NCBI GenBank assembly: GCA_026260175.1
Contig: JAKCWW010000144.1
Location: 16,874-80,873 of the forward strand
Origin: Reticulitermes lucifugus
Lineage: Eukaryota; Arthropoda; Insecta; Blattodea; Rhinotermitidae
DNA: 64,000 bases
Reading direction: 5' to 3'
Part shown: piece by piece, positions 36,600 to 48,692 of the stretch
Layout: the number at the start of each line of letters is the position of its first letter
How positions within the stretch are numbered: position 1 is the first letter of the stretch
Made by a program: the position numbers and the translations under genes
The notes under the pieces: model-generated
What the model was told of the DNA's origin: nothing
The model's input: only the letters and a program-made list of their open reading frames with translations
The model's database searches: none

Positions 36600-39500
36600 T
36601 TATTCATCAACAGTGTATGTATTTCCATCTTCATCAGTGCTTCCACCTGCTGAAATGTCTTCTTGACAACTTACAGTTGTTTCGGATTCACCCTCATTTT
36701 CATCGTCATCTTTACTTTTTCCAGTTTCGCCCATGTGTTTCTTTTCACATTCTTCCTCGTTCAGTACTTGATGTTGATCAAGTTCATCCTGTTTCCTGAC
36801 TTCACTTTTTTCAACACCTTCAGTCTCAGTTGAACACTGAACTGTCTTAGGACTTTCACTAATAGTCACATTTAATTGAATTTTTGTCTTTTTTTCATCT
36901 GAAATTTCATTTTGCTTTGCATCATTATTTTGCCTTTCATCATCATCATACAAATCTGGAGTGACTGGAATAGAGCTAATCTTCATCTGATGTTCTGATT
37001 TCCTGTGAAGCTTTCTGTGGTTCATGTGTACTTCCTTCAGCATTGCCTGGAAAATGAAAAAAGATAAAATGAAATATAAAATAAAGAAAAAATAAATCAT
37101 GGAAGCAACTTCAAGATAAGGTGTGAAGCTGTATGAAGCTTGAAGTGTACAGTTTCAGCAAAACTTTGAAAAGTTTACTGGCTGGGAAAGGTTAATGGTG
37201 AACACCTTCAGAAGTAATGCTGTATACTTTATATTGCCTGTTATGTAGTTCAGATGTAAACAATTATTTTAACTTTTCTGTAGAAGCCATTTGTCATACT
37301 TCATCCAATGTAACATTGGATTTCTTAGATGAAACTTTTTACTTTGTCATTACAAGCTTTATTCATGGGAAAAATGTGATGAAGTAAAAATATCAGGGAG
37401 AGAGATTTGTGCAAGTCTTGTGGTAAAGTTAAACAATTACAACAGTGAAAAATGTACTCTAGTTTTGAATACACCAATTTCCCAGATGTGTTCTTTGAAT
37501 TTTTGCATAAGGCATTGATATTAACATTTATTTATTACTTATGCAAACTGTATAGTGGGACAATTAAAATGTACCTCCATGTTACTAAATGTCAAATCTC
37601 ATTGATATAAATCTTACATACACCCTCTGAAGTATCTTTAATGCATATTTTATTTATATATACCATATACATATTCATTATTGTTCAATATCTTTCCAAT
37701 AAAATCATTAATCACTATTAATTCCTACGTATTTTCATCTGGTACCTTATTTGTCACATTGCTATTGTAGTCCCTGTTCCATATTGTAACTACTATTTAC
37801 ATTTGCCAGCTATCAAGAGATTAACAAATGAATGCCAGTAGTCTGTTGTTTTATTGCAGGCAAAGATACATTGTTGTACATTACTTAGAGCCAGAAATGA
37901 TTGATTGGTCTAAATTCATCAGTTGTTTTGTAGAGGAAACATGATCGGATAGATGGATGGACATAACCTTTGCATTATGCCTTCACTTTATTATGCATTT
38001 TGTGAAAAGAATACATAGTCAGGCACTCAGTTTGATAGATCTCAAGTGTCTGTAGTTTCTTGCTTGATTTCATAACAGATGTGTCAGCTGCAAATGTTAT
38101 ATAGTGTTTGGTGAGAAATGACAGGATGATTATACATAATGAGTTGACAGAATTTTGCAAAATGTTATAGGGTACTATCCCACAATTTATATAGGAAGGA
38201 CTGAGGAAGTCAGTTGAAAGCTTTACTCAAAGTTGCTATGTTACAAGACAGGATTCATATGGGGGGGGGGGGACATTTCCAATAAAAATCTGGAATATTA
38301 ACCACTGTAGCATGATGATTGTAGCTAATTTAGAATGCTGGTCTATAAGTTGTGTCAATACCATTTGATCAAGTGAAGTGCAAATCTTCCTACTCCATGA
38401 TGTTTAGATACGGCTCACAACATTAGCACAAAATGCTTCAAGGTCTGTTACGATTCATCATGATCATCTTCATTTAGTCTTAGTGGACTGTGTCAAACAG
38501 TTTGTAAGTAACTTCATTTCAGCTGCTTCAGTTTGTCTCTCTCATTCATTTACAGTCCAGCATTCTGATCCATAAAATAAGGTGGGTGCACAAATTAGTT
38601 TGTAAATATTAAAAAGTCTCTGTTCTTGCCTTTCCCTACAGTGTTATTTTAATTGTGCTCCACATATAATGAAAATTAATTTCACATTAAAATTGTTACA
38701 GTCATTGAAGTTTGTATTACAAATATTCTTGAAGATACTAAGTGAGACCAGGATTGATATTTTCGTGTATATATAAAGTGTCTCTTAAAATATGCTTTCG
38801 CAGTTAGTAAATGTACATATAATGTAATAATTCTGCTCTATTATTGCCTGGGCCAATCTTCCAAAACAAGGCACTAGTGATACAAAAATGGCTGACATTA
38901 ACAAAGCTGATGATTTTAGATTGTGCTAAAATAAATGCGGTAATATGTATGTTAGATATTATGATGTAATCTATAGTCATTAGTCTATTACTCAACCTGT
39001 GACTGCCTCTCAAACAATGTTGGTATTTTCTCTACTCGACTGAGCATGAGATGCATGTCTTGTTCATATTCTTCTCTACGAATTCTTTCTTCTTCACGCC
39101 GAGTTTGAATTCGCATGGCCAAATCCTCCTCTGTGCTGTAGTTAAGAGCTTGCCATGCTGGTTTACTACGTGTAATATGTGCTTTAAATCTTGCCTCTTC
39201 CTTCTTTCTATTTTCTTCTTGCTTAATGGCCAGTTCTCCTTCCATGCGCTGCCTAAACTCCACAAACAAGAGGCAGATATAATGATATCTACAGGTAAGG
39301 AGGAGTTCTAAAAGGTCTGTTGGTGCAGGAGATTCATCAGGCCTTTAGATATTCCAGTGCCTAGGTCACTTAAATCTGACTAGTAATTCAAAATAAAGTA
39401 CTTAATGTAATTATATTACTTTAAGAATCCCATGAGTCTATCTTTTCCCTACCCAACAGCTTTTGAACCAGTAGACCAACTTTCATGAAATTTGGTACTA

Positions 39501-42500
39501 CCATCATGACAAGGAACAATCAATGTTTTTACTACTTAATTTTTTAAGCAACTTGACCAACTCCATGTAGTAAAGTTCTTGCTGAGAATCAATTGTCACG
39601 CAGCTGGCCAAATCTCACATATTATGGAACAAATACGTTCATTTCCACATGCAAAAGAAGTCACTTTAATTTCCTGCTGTAAATAATACCCTGTACTAAC
39701 CATGTAAAATTTTGAGGTGGAAAGACAGTGAAATTTTTTGTGGTTATATATTTTCAAAAGAACTGTAGTTATGACACTTATTTTGTAGAATGTGCAATAA
39801 TAAGATGATCACACAAACATCCATATTCAGTTTTTAGTTTGATGGAGATAAGTAATAAAATATTCCATCTATGCAAGTGAAAATTTATATATACTCGTAG
39901 GTAAATCATAAACGTGTATACAAATTGTGTAAGAAAAACTTCTGTTGTATACTAACAATTTTCCTATGGCAACGGTATGGCACTTTCAGGTGACATCTGA
40001 CATGTTTAAGTACAGTGTATATACTAGTGCAGATGATGCATAGAAATGGGTCACTAAATTATATGTTAGTATAATATTACATAATCTTACTTGAACTGAT
40101 GAAGATGCAGTTAACAATAGTAAGCTTTAATTACACATGAGTTATTGTTATGTATACCTTGAAGAGTGAATCCTTAGAACTGAAGCGAGGTTATTTCTGT
40201 TGAGTGGGATACCCAAGGCTGACTGAGGCCGGACATGATTCCGAGAAGCTACTTTGTATGGAGATACACTACGGCCATCATCTGGAGAGGGACATTTTGC
40301 TGACTAAATTAAATAAACAAAAAATGAATCACCAAGAGGAAACAACATTAAATGCACCAGAAACAAACTGACAAACTTATAACCAACTGTTTTCCCTTCA
40401 CATCCTGCCTGACTTAATCACCACAACAATATCTGACAAAAAGCAGAAGGGATGAAGCTCATTATGGAATTGTCTACAGTCTGCTCTTACTTCGTGCTTA
40501 GATTCAGATATTCATGGTCATGGTGCAGTGGTTGCTTAATATCCATCCTTTAGTCTATAAGCATCCCATTCTCTCAGAAAATGCCATAGAAAGTAAAGTG
40601 TCACAGGTTGATCTACCTTTCTTTCGTGTAACTCTGCAGTTCTTAGTGTGAATGGTTGTGGACTAGTTGTAATATTATTACTACATCTCTCTTCTAACTC
40701 TCTTTGTATCTGTTCATGTCTTTTCTCATAGTTCAGAATTTTATGCTTTCTTCTCTTTGGTCTTTGTGAATCTGTATTAAGAACTTCAGTGGACAGTGCT
40801 TTAGCTTTTGACAGCCTCTCCCTAGCTGCCATAGATGGGGGTAAGGAGGCAGATTTCAATAATTCTTCAGCTCTTATCTTCTTTTTGAGAGACCTGAAAC
40901 ACATAATAATTCCAAATATGAAAACATTGTTTCAAGAACCGTAATTTCTTTTATAAGTATCTAACTTCACATTTCACGGCCTTTTCCTGGGAAGTTGGTG
41001 GGTGCTGATAGTTGCTCAGCTGTCAAGAAATTCCTTATGTTTGTAGGACCCAAAGAGTCAGTACCATTTTTAGAAAGGCATAAAATTGGATCCTGTCACA
41101 TACAAATGAAGATCAGTTCCTCTGAATAAGGTCTTGTTGACATAACTCTGTATGCATTTATCTCACCACGCATGTTGCATGTTCTAATCTTATCTACTTG
41201 ATATAATAACAATAATAATAACAGATGAAGGGTACACACTGTGCGGTTTCTCACTTCGCAATTTTCTCCATCCTACTACTACTTCTCTTGCAGGTCCACA
41301 CATTATTCTCAGCAGCCTGTTCTCCAACACCTTCAGTATGTTTAGGATTACCTGGTTTGTGGGCTTCTCAAATATTCCAAAAATAGCACAATATGCCACT
41401 GCCTGATCTCTTTATGTCTGCTCCCAATCTGTGTTCTTCCTTTGGAGTGAGAGACCAAATTTCGTAACAGCAGTGATTTTTTCTATAGTGTATTTTTAAT
41501 ACTGTCATCCACACCATATAAAGTAACAAACTTCTTCCAGTTTAATTTGATATAAATTTATTAAAACAAACCAGTATAAATGGAACCCAGTGTAAATGGA
41601 CAGTGGATATTCAAAGTATGCCATTGAGTTCATAGTAATAATAAAGAACTTTAAATCTAAATTTGAGACTTAAAGTTTTCATGGTTCATATTCAATGTAA
41701 ATGTGTTTTTGGTTCACTAATCAGTACAGATGTACTTAATAAAGTAATCAGTCATGTGATGAGGCATGGTTTGTCACATAATTTTCCGACTCTTGAGTCA
41801 AAATGTCAATTATTATGGGCTTATTTGAATGCCTGTCTTAGTGTTTCTCTGTGACTGAGGGTTACCATAGATGCTGATTCCAAGTGTCTGTGTCATGAAA
41901 ATTGGCACTGGTACTAAAAGTTTAACAGGTCTCATAAGAGCATGAAAGATAGAATACATCCCCTAAAGTGTCTTTTATATTAAAGCTGACCTCACCTTCA
42001 TTGGGTGCACACTGTTCTCATAAATAAAGCTTCATTTATCATATCATAGCAGTGCAACCATTGTATCTGGTGTAGAGGAAATCCTCCTACCAAAATTTAG
42101 TACAACTAAGTGAACTTAAAACCCAGGAACCAGTCAATTGGTCAATCAATCACTTGGATTTAACCTATGCTAAGAGAATATTTTTTACCTGTAGTATTCA
42201 TCTTCTCGCATCCTTTGATAGACATAATTACTGAATAAATTCTTTGGCACTGGTTTGGCTTTGAAAGGCTTCGGTTTTGGGGATGTGTGTCCAAAATCTC
42301 TTAGGTCTGGTGATGAATGACAAATCCTTAACAGTTTCCTTTCTTCGTCACGCTTCATAAATTTGAATGGCTTCATCTGAGCTGTCAGTTCATTCATGCA
42401 TTGTCTCCGCACTTGTTGCCTCCTACACAGAGACACAGCAGGTGTTTATGCTGCACACTGCATATGTCTACAGTTGTGTGTCAGAGTGCATGTGCATTAT

Positions 42501-45500
42501 GTGCACTGCGAATACAGAATTTACAATATGATTACACAGTGTTGGTGAGTGTGTAAATTGCATTGTTTACAGTGCAATAATATGACAAGAAGATGCTACA
42601 TGTGTACACTTATTCCTTCTGAGATAATCTGTGTTTATACAGTTACGGAATTGACCATAGGACACAAAATCTGTGAAGTCAAAGTGATGTTTTAATAGTA
42701 TGTAGTCTCATTATAGGTTATTTAGATTCTTTATGTGTTGTACAACATTCTTAAAACACTCGACAACCTTTAATCATCATTTACACCCTCATCATTAAGA
42801 GCAACTAGTGCTTAATTTGAGCCACAACTGTCCAGAACACAGCTCTCATTCCTGTTTATGGTATTCCAATTCATTTTTTACATAAGGAAAGTGAAACAGG
42901 AATGTCTACATTTCATCAGTAAAAAATATCGTCTAAGTACAGGGAGAGTGTTTGATTATTGTGTTACCTTTCAGATATTGATTGACTGGTGTAACAATTT
43001 AAATATATTAGTATGTTGATGATGATGATGATTGTGGTGGTGGTGATGATGACATGATGATGATGACTGATGAATAATGAGAACATATACAAAAAACATT
43101 TGAAGCAGTTCAGTATTATCAAGTCTCTATACTTGGGGGACCAACAAGATAAGACAGACATAATCATACCATACAAGAAACCTTACATCATACTTTGAGA
43201 TGGAAGAGGAACATGACTGCTTGATGTTTCCATACCATCCAATAGGACTGTATTGAATATGGAAGCTGAAGATAATATAGAGATACAAAGATACTACTCT
43301 ACTACTCTTAATGAAATAGGGTGGGAGGTTGTGAACTGAATTTATCTTGCTCAGTATATGGACTGATGGTGGTGTAAACACAGCAGTGCTGGGCAAGAAG
43401 ACAGGAGTTAGGAAATTACTTCTAGGTAAGTTTCAACATATTGTGATGGGGCACTGCATGGAATTCAGTTGTATTGTATCTAGATCACATCATCACAGGT
43501 CACCCCAACTGGCTGAAGCCACAGAATAACAATTTTATTAAGGTACTTTATACGTTATGAACATAAGAAATTAAATCAGTTTTAGTGAATTATATTGAAC
43601 ACTTTTAATCCAGCAATGACATGCATACTAATATAAATACAAACTGAAAATTCCCAAAAATTGTGATGGTTTATATAAATGACAGCCTCTCTGAAACACC
43701 AAAGAACTCTTGAGGATGTAAGAATTATCAAAATGTGTTGAGACGAAGTAAATAGATAGGAATGGATTACAAGAGCCTCACCCCCAAAAATAATGCCAAA
43801 ATTAAAACTACAAATAGCAGAAAAAATTCAGTTCAGATACTCATGTCCTCACATTAAAGTAGCCTCTGGGTAACAATGCAATTATAACTATACTTAACAG
43901 ATGTGTTAGTGTTTATTCTTACAGTCCCTTTTCCTCCCACCCTCCTAACCCAGTGATCAGTTTTGCATTCCACTTCTCCTTTTATTACAAATTGAACTAT
44001 GAATGACCCTATGACTTTTGGTATAAATATATCAGCTCATAGAGAATAACAGTATTTGACTGTGAATTGATACCATTTATTAGAAACATTCTTGATTAAA
44101 TACGAAAATTATGTTGAAGTAATTATTCGTGTAAAATAGAATTACTGGACTGTGTCCACAGCATTCAGCTTTCCATATTGGATTCCACCACATGTAGTAT
44201 TACTATCCTGTTAGGAAGTGGTTTAATTGCTCATCTAACTGAAACAAAAATAAACAATAAATATTAAATAATAAAATGATCACTCTGACAATAAAAATTA
44301 AATAATAAAATGATATATCTTACAATAATGTTAACACATAAACTAAATAGAAATAAAATTAAGGTCACAATATTCACAGAGCACACTCATATCAAGTGCT
44401 TTATTTTTCCACCAAAATTATTAGAGTCTAAAATAATGCTCAGTAAATTGAACTCATAACAATACAAACTTTCTAACAGTGACACACCCTAATTTTCTTT
44501 AAATAAGTATAAATTTTGATGCATATTTACACGATGCGGATCTTTCAGTTTCACAGGAATGAGTTTAAACAGTTTTGTGGCCTATGATGTTATAACAAAC
44601 ATACAGAGGATTATAGCTGCAAGCTGTATCTCTTACACCTGCAAATATTATAAAGTCATACCCCATCTTATTCCTTTGTCACCATCTGCATTTTCAAGAC
44701 ATTTATCAATGCTGGAATAAGGGCTTGAAAAATATGGTTGTCTGTTTGCCTGTGAAAAAATTGATTTTGAAATTTTTGAAGCTATGAAGGACTGGAAGCC
44801 TGCAATAGGAAAGCAGGTGTTATGAGTTCTACTCAGAACACCTTGTTCTTAAAATGCAAAACGAGTTCTCATTCTTTTCAAAAGATTTAAAATTCAATAA
44901 TATCAAAAATTAAAAATTTTTAAATTCTTCCTACACTAACCAGAACTCATTTCTTGAATTAGGTGCACATCATGATCTGAACTTTCAATCTGAAAAATAT
45001 GAGACAACTTTATATTACATTTGCAAGAATTTAATTATATTGCATGTGAGATTTGTGGTTAAGGTAATCATTGATTTCGAAAGCATTAAATAACTACTGA
45101 TGTACCTATTTTCTTGGTCTGCCATTATTTTTTCGAAGAGTGGTAACTGAGACTCGAGTGGAACTTGATGAGCCTTAATGACTTTAGATTTCTCCTTAGC
45201 CTCAACCAAATTGTCATCACCATATAAATGATAGCGCAGTAAGTTGACATGCCTGTCCTCTTCTTCCCTAAGGAGAAAAATTAAACCAAAGCACCAAGAT
45301 TTTAGTGTGATCTTGTAAATGTTATTCAAGGAATCAGAATACACAATACAGGATAAAATTAGAGAATAAGAAAGCTTATTATTTGTTTAGTAATTTTAAG
45401 AATAAGTTGAAGTTGGCCCTGTCCACGCCATGAAGGCTTCTACGGGGAGTAGAGGAATAGCTCCACTCATCCTCAGCACTAGTCAGAGATGAGATGTTAA

Positions 45501-48402
45501 ATTCACGCCCCGACCGCTTAACCCCAAGAAAAGAGTCCCGGTATCCATTGAATAGGAGGCTGGGTGTGCCCCAGACCCAGTCTGAATGATTTGGAGAAGA
45601 GAAATTACCCTTACTGGGATTCGAACCCCAGGCCATCTGGTCCGTAGCCTAGTCCCTATACCGATTACAATAGTTGGGCTCCTCTTTAAGATGGGGCACA
45701 CGGTGATGCAGTTGGTTGAGGCACTGCTCTACAAGCCGGAAGGTCGCGGGTTCGATCCCCGATGGTGTCAATGGAATTTTCCATTGACATAATCCTTTCG
45801 GTCGGACTATGGCCCTGGGGTCGACTCAGCCTCTAACAGAAATGNNNNNNNNNNNNNNNNNNNNNNNNNNNNNNNNNNNNNNNNNNNNNNNNNNGCAGCC
45901 GGTGCGTAGGGCTGACAACCTTACCACCTTCATGTGCTGATTGTCTAGAAATCTGGGTGCCTCAACCTCCTGAAACCCTAAAGGCCTGTCCAGGCCTGTA
46001 ATGGGATTGCTTTACCTTTTACCTCTTTAAGAATATGAGAAATTTAATTATGTGTGAATACAACCAGATATGGAACATTTACTGTTACAAATATCATAAA
46101 GGTTCAAACAGTAGCCTAGAATAACATTTGTGCTATTACTCTTGAGTTAGCATGTTGTGACAATAGGCACGATGGTTGCTATTTAAGACTTAATATTTCT
46201 TCAAAGTATTTAAAAATGTGAGGTTTTCACAGCAGTGAATATTAAGACTGGTCTTCTGAGATATGACTCCATGTAGTTAGATGTTTATGAGACTTGAAAG
46301 TAACTGTTACAGTAGAAGTTGCGATACCTAGCACCTCCAGGACCAAAAGGTTGCTGGATATTGTATTTTTTCAGATATTCAAATATTACCCCTAATATGT
46401 ATCTTATTGTAGCTAGCAACTTCACTTACAGACTAATCACTTAATCTGTCATTTAATACCCTGTCATATTTTCCCTGTTGCACTTTCTATTCCCTTTTCA
46501 TCACTGCTTAAATGACATGGTGTATACATAATCTATAAAAACCAAGACACCCGTAATTAATGACTGAACTGTTTGAATCAGTGCTGGGTGCTGCTGGTTA
46601 TTGGTATAGTGAAATGCAATGGACCTGTTAGTCACTTGCTGCTTAATAAAGCTTTCCAGGTCTTCCAGAGCCAGATATTGCAGCTTGTACTGTACCTCCA
46701 AAATGTTGGCAGCCATTTATTGAAAAAATTATTTTTTGCATTGTCCTGTTCAGACAGATTCTGAGGCCTAACCAGCCTCCTCTGGAATAAGTATTGAGGG
46801 TGAAGCAGCTGGAGTGTGAAGCTGACACTTCAATTTAGTGCAAAGATTATGAATGCATGAAATTTGCCTCCATGCCACATATGTAAGTACATATTTTCAT
46901 GGTACGATGTTAGTCACAGGGACAAGTTTATCTCTTGTGGACGTATGAGAAAAGAAGAAAGTATGTAACTGCCAGTGACACTGTGTTAAAATTCATCAAC
47001 TGTGGGAACACAGTAAATAAACTTACTGAAATTATAAAGTCTGATATTACCACCAAGTAAAGGACTTCACACAGGAAACATACTCATTAAAATGTCTTAA
47101 ATGTGAACTAGAGCGTGTCATGTTTGTAAATGGAATCATCTCAGTGAAAATGAAGCACAAAACATTCAACAGGAAGCTGCAATAGACCTACCTCAGTGTC
47201 ATGTTGAATGGTTTTGGAATAGTAATCTTTGGTTCTTGCCATGCAACATTTTTGTTTTGTTTTAAAACAAGACTGTTTGGTATACTGTGTGAAACTGCTA
47301 AATCTAATGCTTCATCCTGTCCACTATCTGAATCAGAAAACAAGTCTGCCTTGGGTACACATTCGTCAAGAGTGAAATCATCCCACATATTGTCAATAAT
47401 GGAACTTGAGCTGTCTCCTGTCAACAGTGAGGCTTTATTGGTAGCCATAAAGAGTGTATCTCTAATTTTGTTTGTGCCATTGGGTTTCTTTGCTTTCATT
47501 CTGTATAAGTTATATTCAGGCAGAGGGACTTTAAATGTACTGTCTTTGTCAAGAGTTTTATTTGAAAACAAGCCAATTCTTGAAACACCTTTTGGTTCCT
47601 CAGTGTCAAACACATAATTATTTAAGTGAATATTAGACTTGGAAGTGCTTATTATGTTAGTTTTCTGCGAATTCTTCAGGGATACTGCAGAGGTTCTTGG
47701 AAATGGAGATATGTAATTCTTACTGTCTAACTTGTTCCAGAGCAAACTACTACCACCTGAATCTGAACACTTTTTGGGCTCTGTCTGATGTTCCAGAGAA
47801 ACTGGAACAAGGCTTTTGTCATCTAAGTCACACTTTTTGCCTTGAAAATTCACACTGTCAACATGATATCTCAGCCATGTTTTAGAAGTTGCAGATGTTT
47901 TCTTTTCCAGATTCTTTCTAGTGTTTATTTTATTTTCCTCCTCCACTTCAAGCAGACCAAAATCCTTCTCGTCTAAGTCTCTTAAATAATTTCTGCGTTT
48001 TGATTTTAAGTACTCAACTTTGACATGAAATTCTCGGTCGGATAAATGATTTATATCTCCATAATCTGGAATATTCTCATAGAAATCAATAAATGATTTC
48101 AGAGAGTGTGTGTTTGCAGAATCATCTATCCTTTGTAACGCGGAATCTGCATTACACTGAGGTGTCGAGATCTTTGACAGAACTTCCCTGGAGTCTGAGG
48201 ATGATGTTCTGTCTGAACTCGTATGCAGTTCACAGCTTCTGGTCATACCATGCCTTGACACTTCCTTGTCGATGCGAACATCCTCCAAATAATCTGAAAC
48301 TCGCTTTCTTTCAAATGTAGGTAACGGTCGTTTATTTTCTGGATTGACGGGCACTTTAAGGCAAGAATGATTAAAAGCGGCACCCGTATGCTTTGTTGTC
48401 AT
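36600..48402 (-). CDS. FAM161: FAM161 family centriolar/ciliary protein, complete
   Basis: Seven minus-strand exons: 47192-48402 (ATG), 45106-45267, 42189-42422, 40617-40893, 40158-40303, 38997-39252 and 36600-37046 (stop TAA). They sum to 2733 bases, 910 residues, and every junction keeps frame with GT-AG ends. Matches to vertebrate FAM161A/B are PVNP near the N-terminus, IDNMWDDF (human NNMWTDF), [11 protein letters not shown] (human ITVPEPFQMMI), [12 protein letters not shown] (human QKPFKFIAREE), FKAKPVPKN (human FKARPIPRS) and CPSPDDG, with coiled coil in exon 6. The acidic tail rich in Glu and Asp also matches. FAM161A binds microtubules in the centriole inner scaffold and photoreceptor cilium. 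Whether this insect gene is A or B cannot be said. An X-box lies just upstream of the ATG, and COQ6 starts head to head. Confidence 0.93.
41190..41399 (-). mobile_element. LINE C-terminal fragment
   Basis: The minus strand encodes [20 protein letters not shown] then [20 protein letters not shown], a decayed form of the ENR.LR.I.GP.R.....WR.L.NEELH.LYSS..I phrase near the end of insect non-LTR elements. It probably belongs to the same family as the tail at 8590-8812. It lies in FAM161 intron 3. Confidence 0.65.
43015..43074. repeat. (GAT)n/(GGT)n imperfect microsatellite
   Basis: GATGATGATGATTGTGGTGG and further GAT units in FAM161 intron 2; it creates a His- and Ile-rich antisense open frame that is not a gene. 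Confidence 0.85.
45417..45679 (-). mobile_element. SINE family B, copy 5
   Basis: A well-preserved minus-strand copy: CCATGAAGGCTTCTACGGGG, CATTGAATAGGAGGCTGGGT, and box B as ACTGGGATTCGAACCCCAGG. It ends about 11 bases before SINE C begins on the other strand. It lies in FAM161 intron 1. Confidence 0.82.
45691..46020 (+). mobile_element. SINE family C, with a 50-N gap
   Basis: The tRNA-like head GTGATGCAGTTGGTTGAGGC holds box A, and GCGGGTTCGATCCCCGATGG holds a consensus box B. The body reads through TCAATGGAATTTTCCATTGA to AGGCCTGTCCAGGCCTGTAA near the end. Fifty N (45845-45894) interrupt it. It faces SINE B copy 5 in a back-to-back composite. Confidence 0.75.
45845..45894. other. Assembly gap, 50 N
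   Basis: Fifty N inside SINE C. A round 50 is probably a placeholder, so the true missing length is unknown. Confidence 0.98.
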
Positions 48403-48428
48403 TGCAGAGATCTTGCACAGTTGTTATT

Positions 48429-48442
48429 GTTGTTATAGCAAC
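48429..48442. promoter_or_regulatory. X-box (RFX binding site) of FAM161
   Basis: GTTGTTATAGCAAC fits the RFX consensus GTHNYYATRRNAAC at every position. It lies 27 bases upstream of the FAM161 ATG and about 250 bases upstream of the first COQ6 ATG, in the shared upstream region. RFX factors drive ciliary genes in nematodes, flies and vertebrates, and FAM161 is a ciliary/centriolar gene, so site and target agree. Factor binding is inferred. Confidence 0.7.
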
Positions 48443-48692
48443 AGTCACTATGGAAATAAAAATAACACGCAGCCAACATGAACATCATATTTTAATGCAA
48501 AATATGTTCGTTTATAATAAGCATTATCATTGTTTCACAAATCGCGCATTACGTTACCTCCTTTGAACGTGCAAGAATAATTGCCCTGTGATGTTAATGT
48601 TTTGTGGGAAAAATTATTTTTCAGTGCCATATTTAAATGAGGGGTTGGTACAATTGGGAAGGTGTAGAAGTGAGGTAGAGGACTGCTGCAGA

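Noticed and set aside
45700-45775. tRNA gene at the head of SINE C
   Set aside because: The promoter boxes fit, but the segment continues into a SINE body and lacks a proper acceptor stem.
47201-47617. 138-codon plus-strand frame
   Set aside because: Antisense shadow of FAM161 exon 1.
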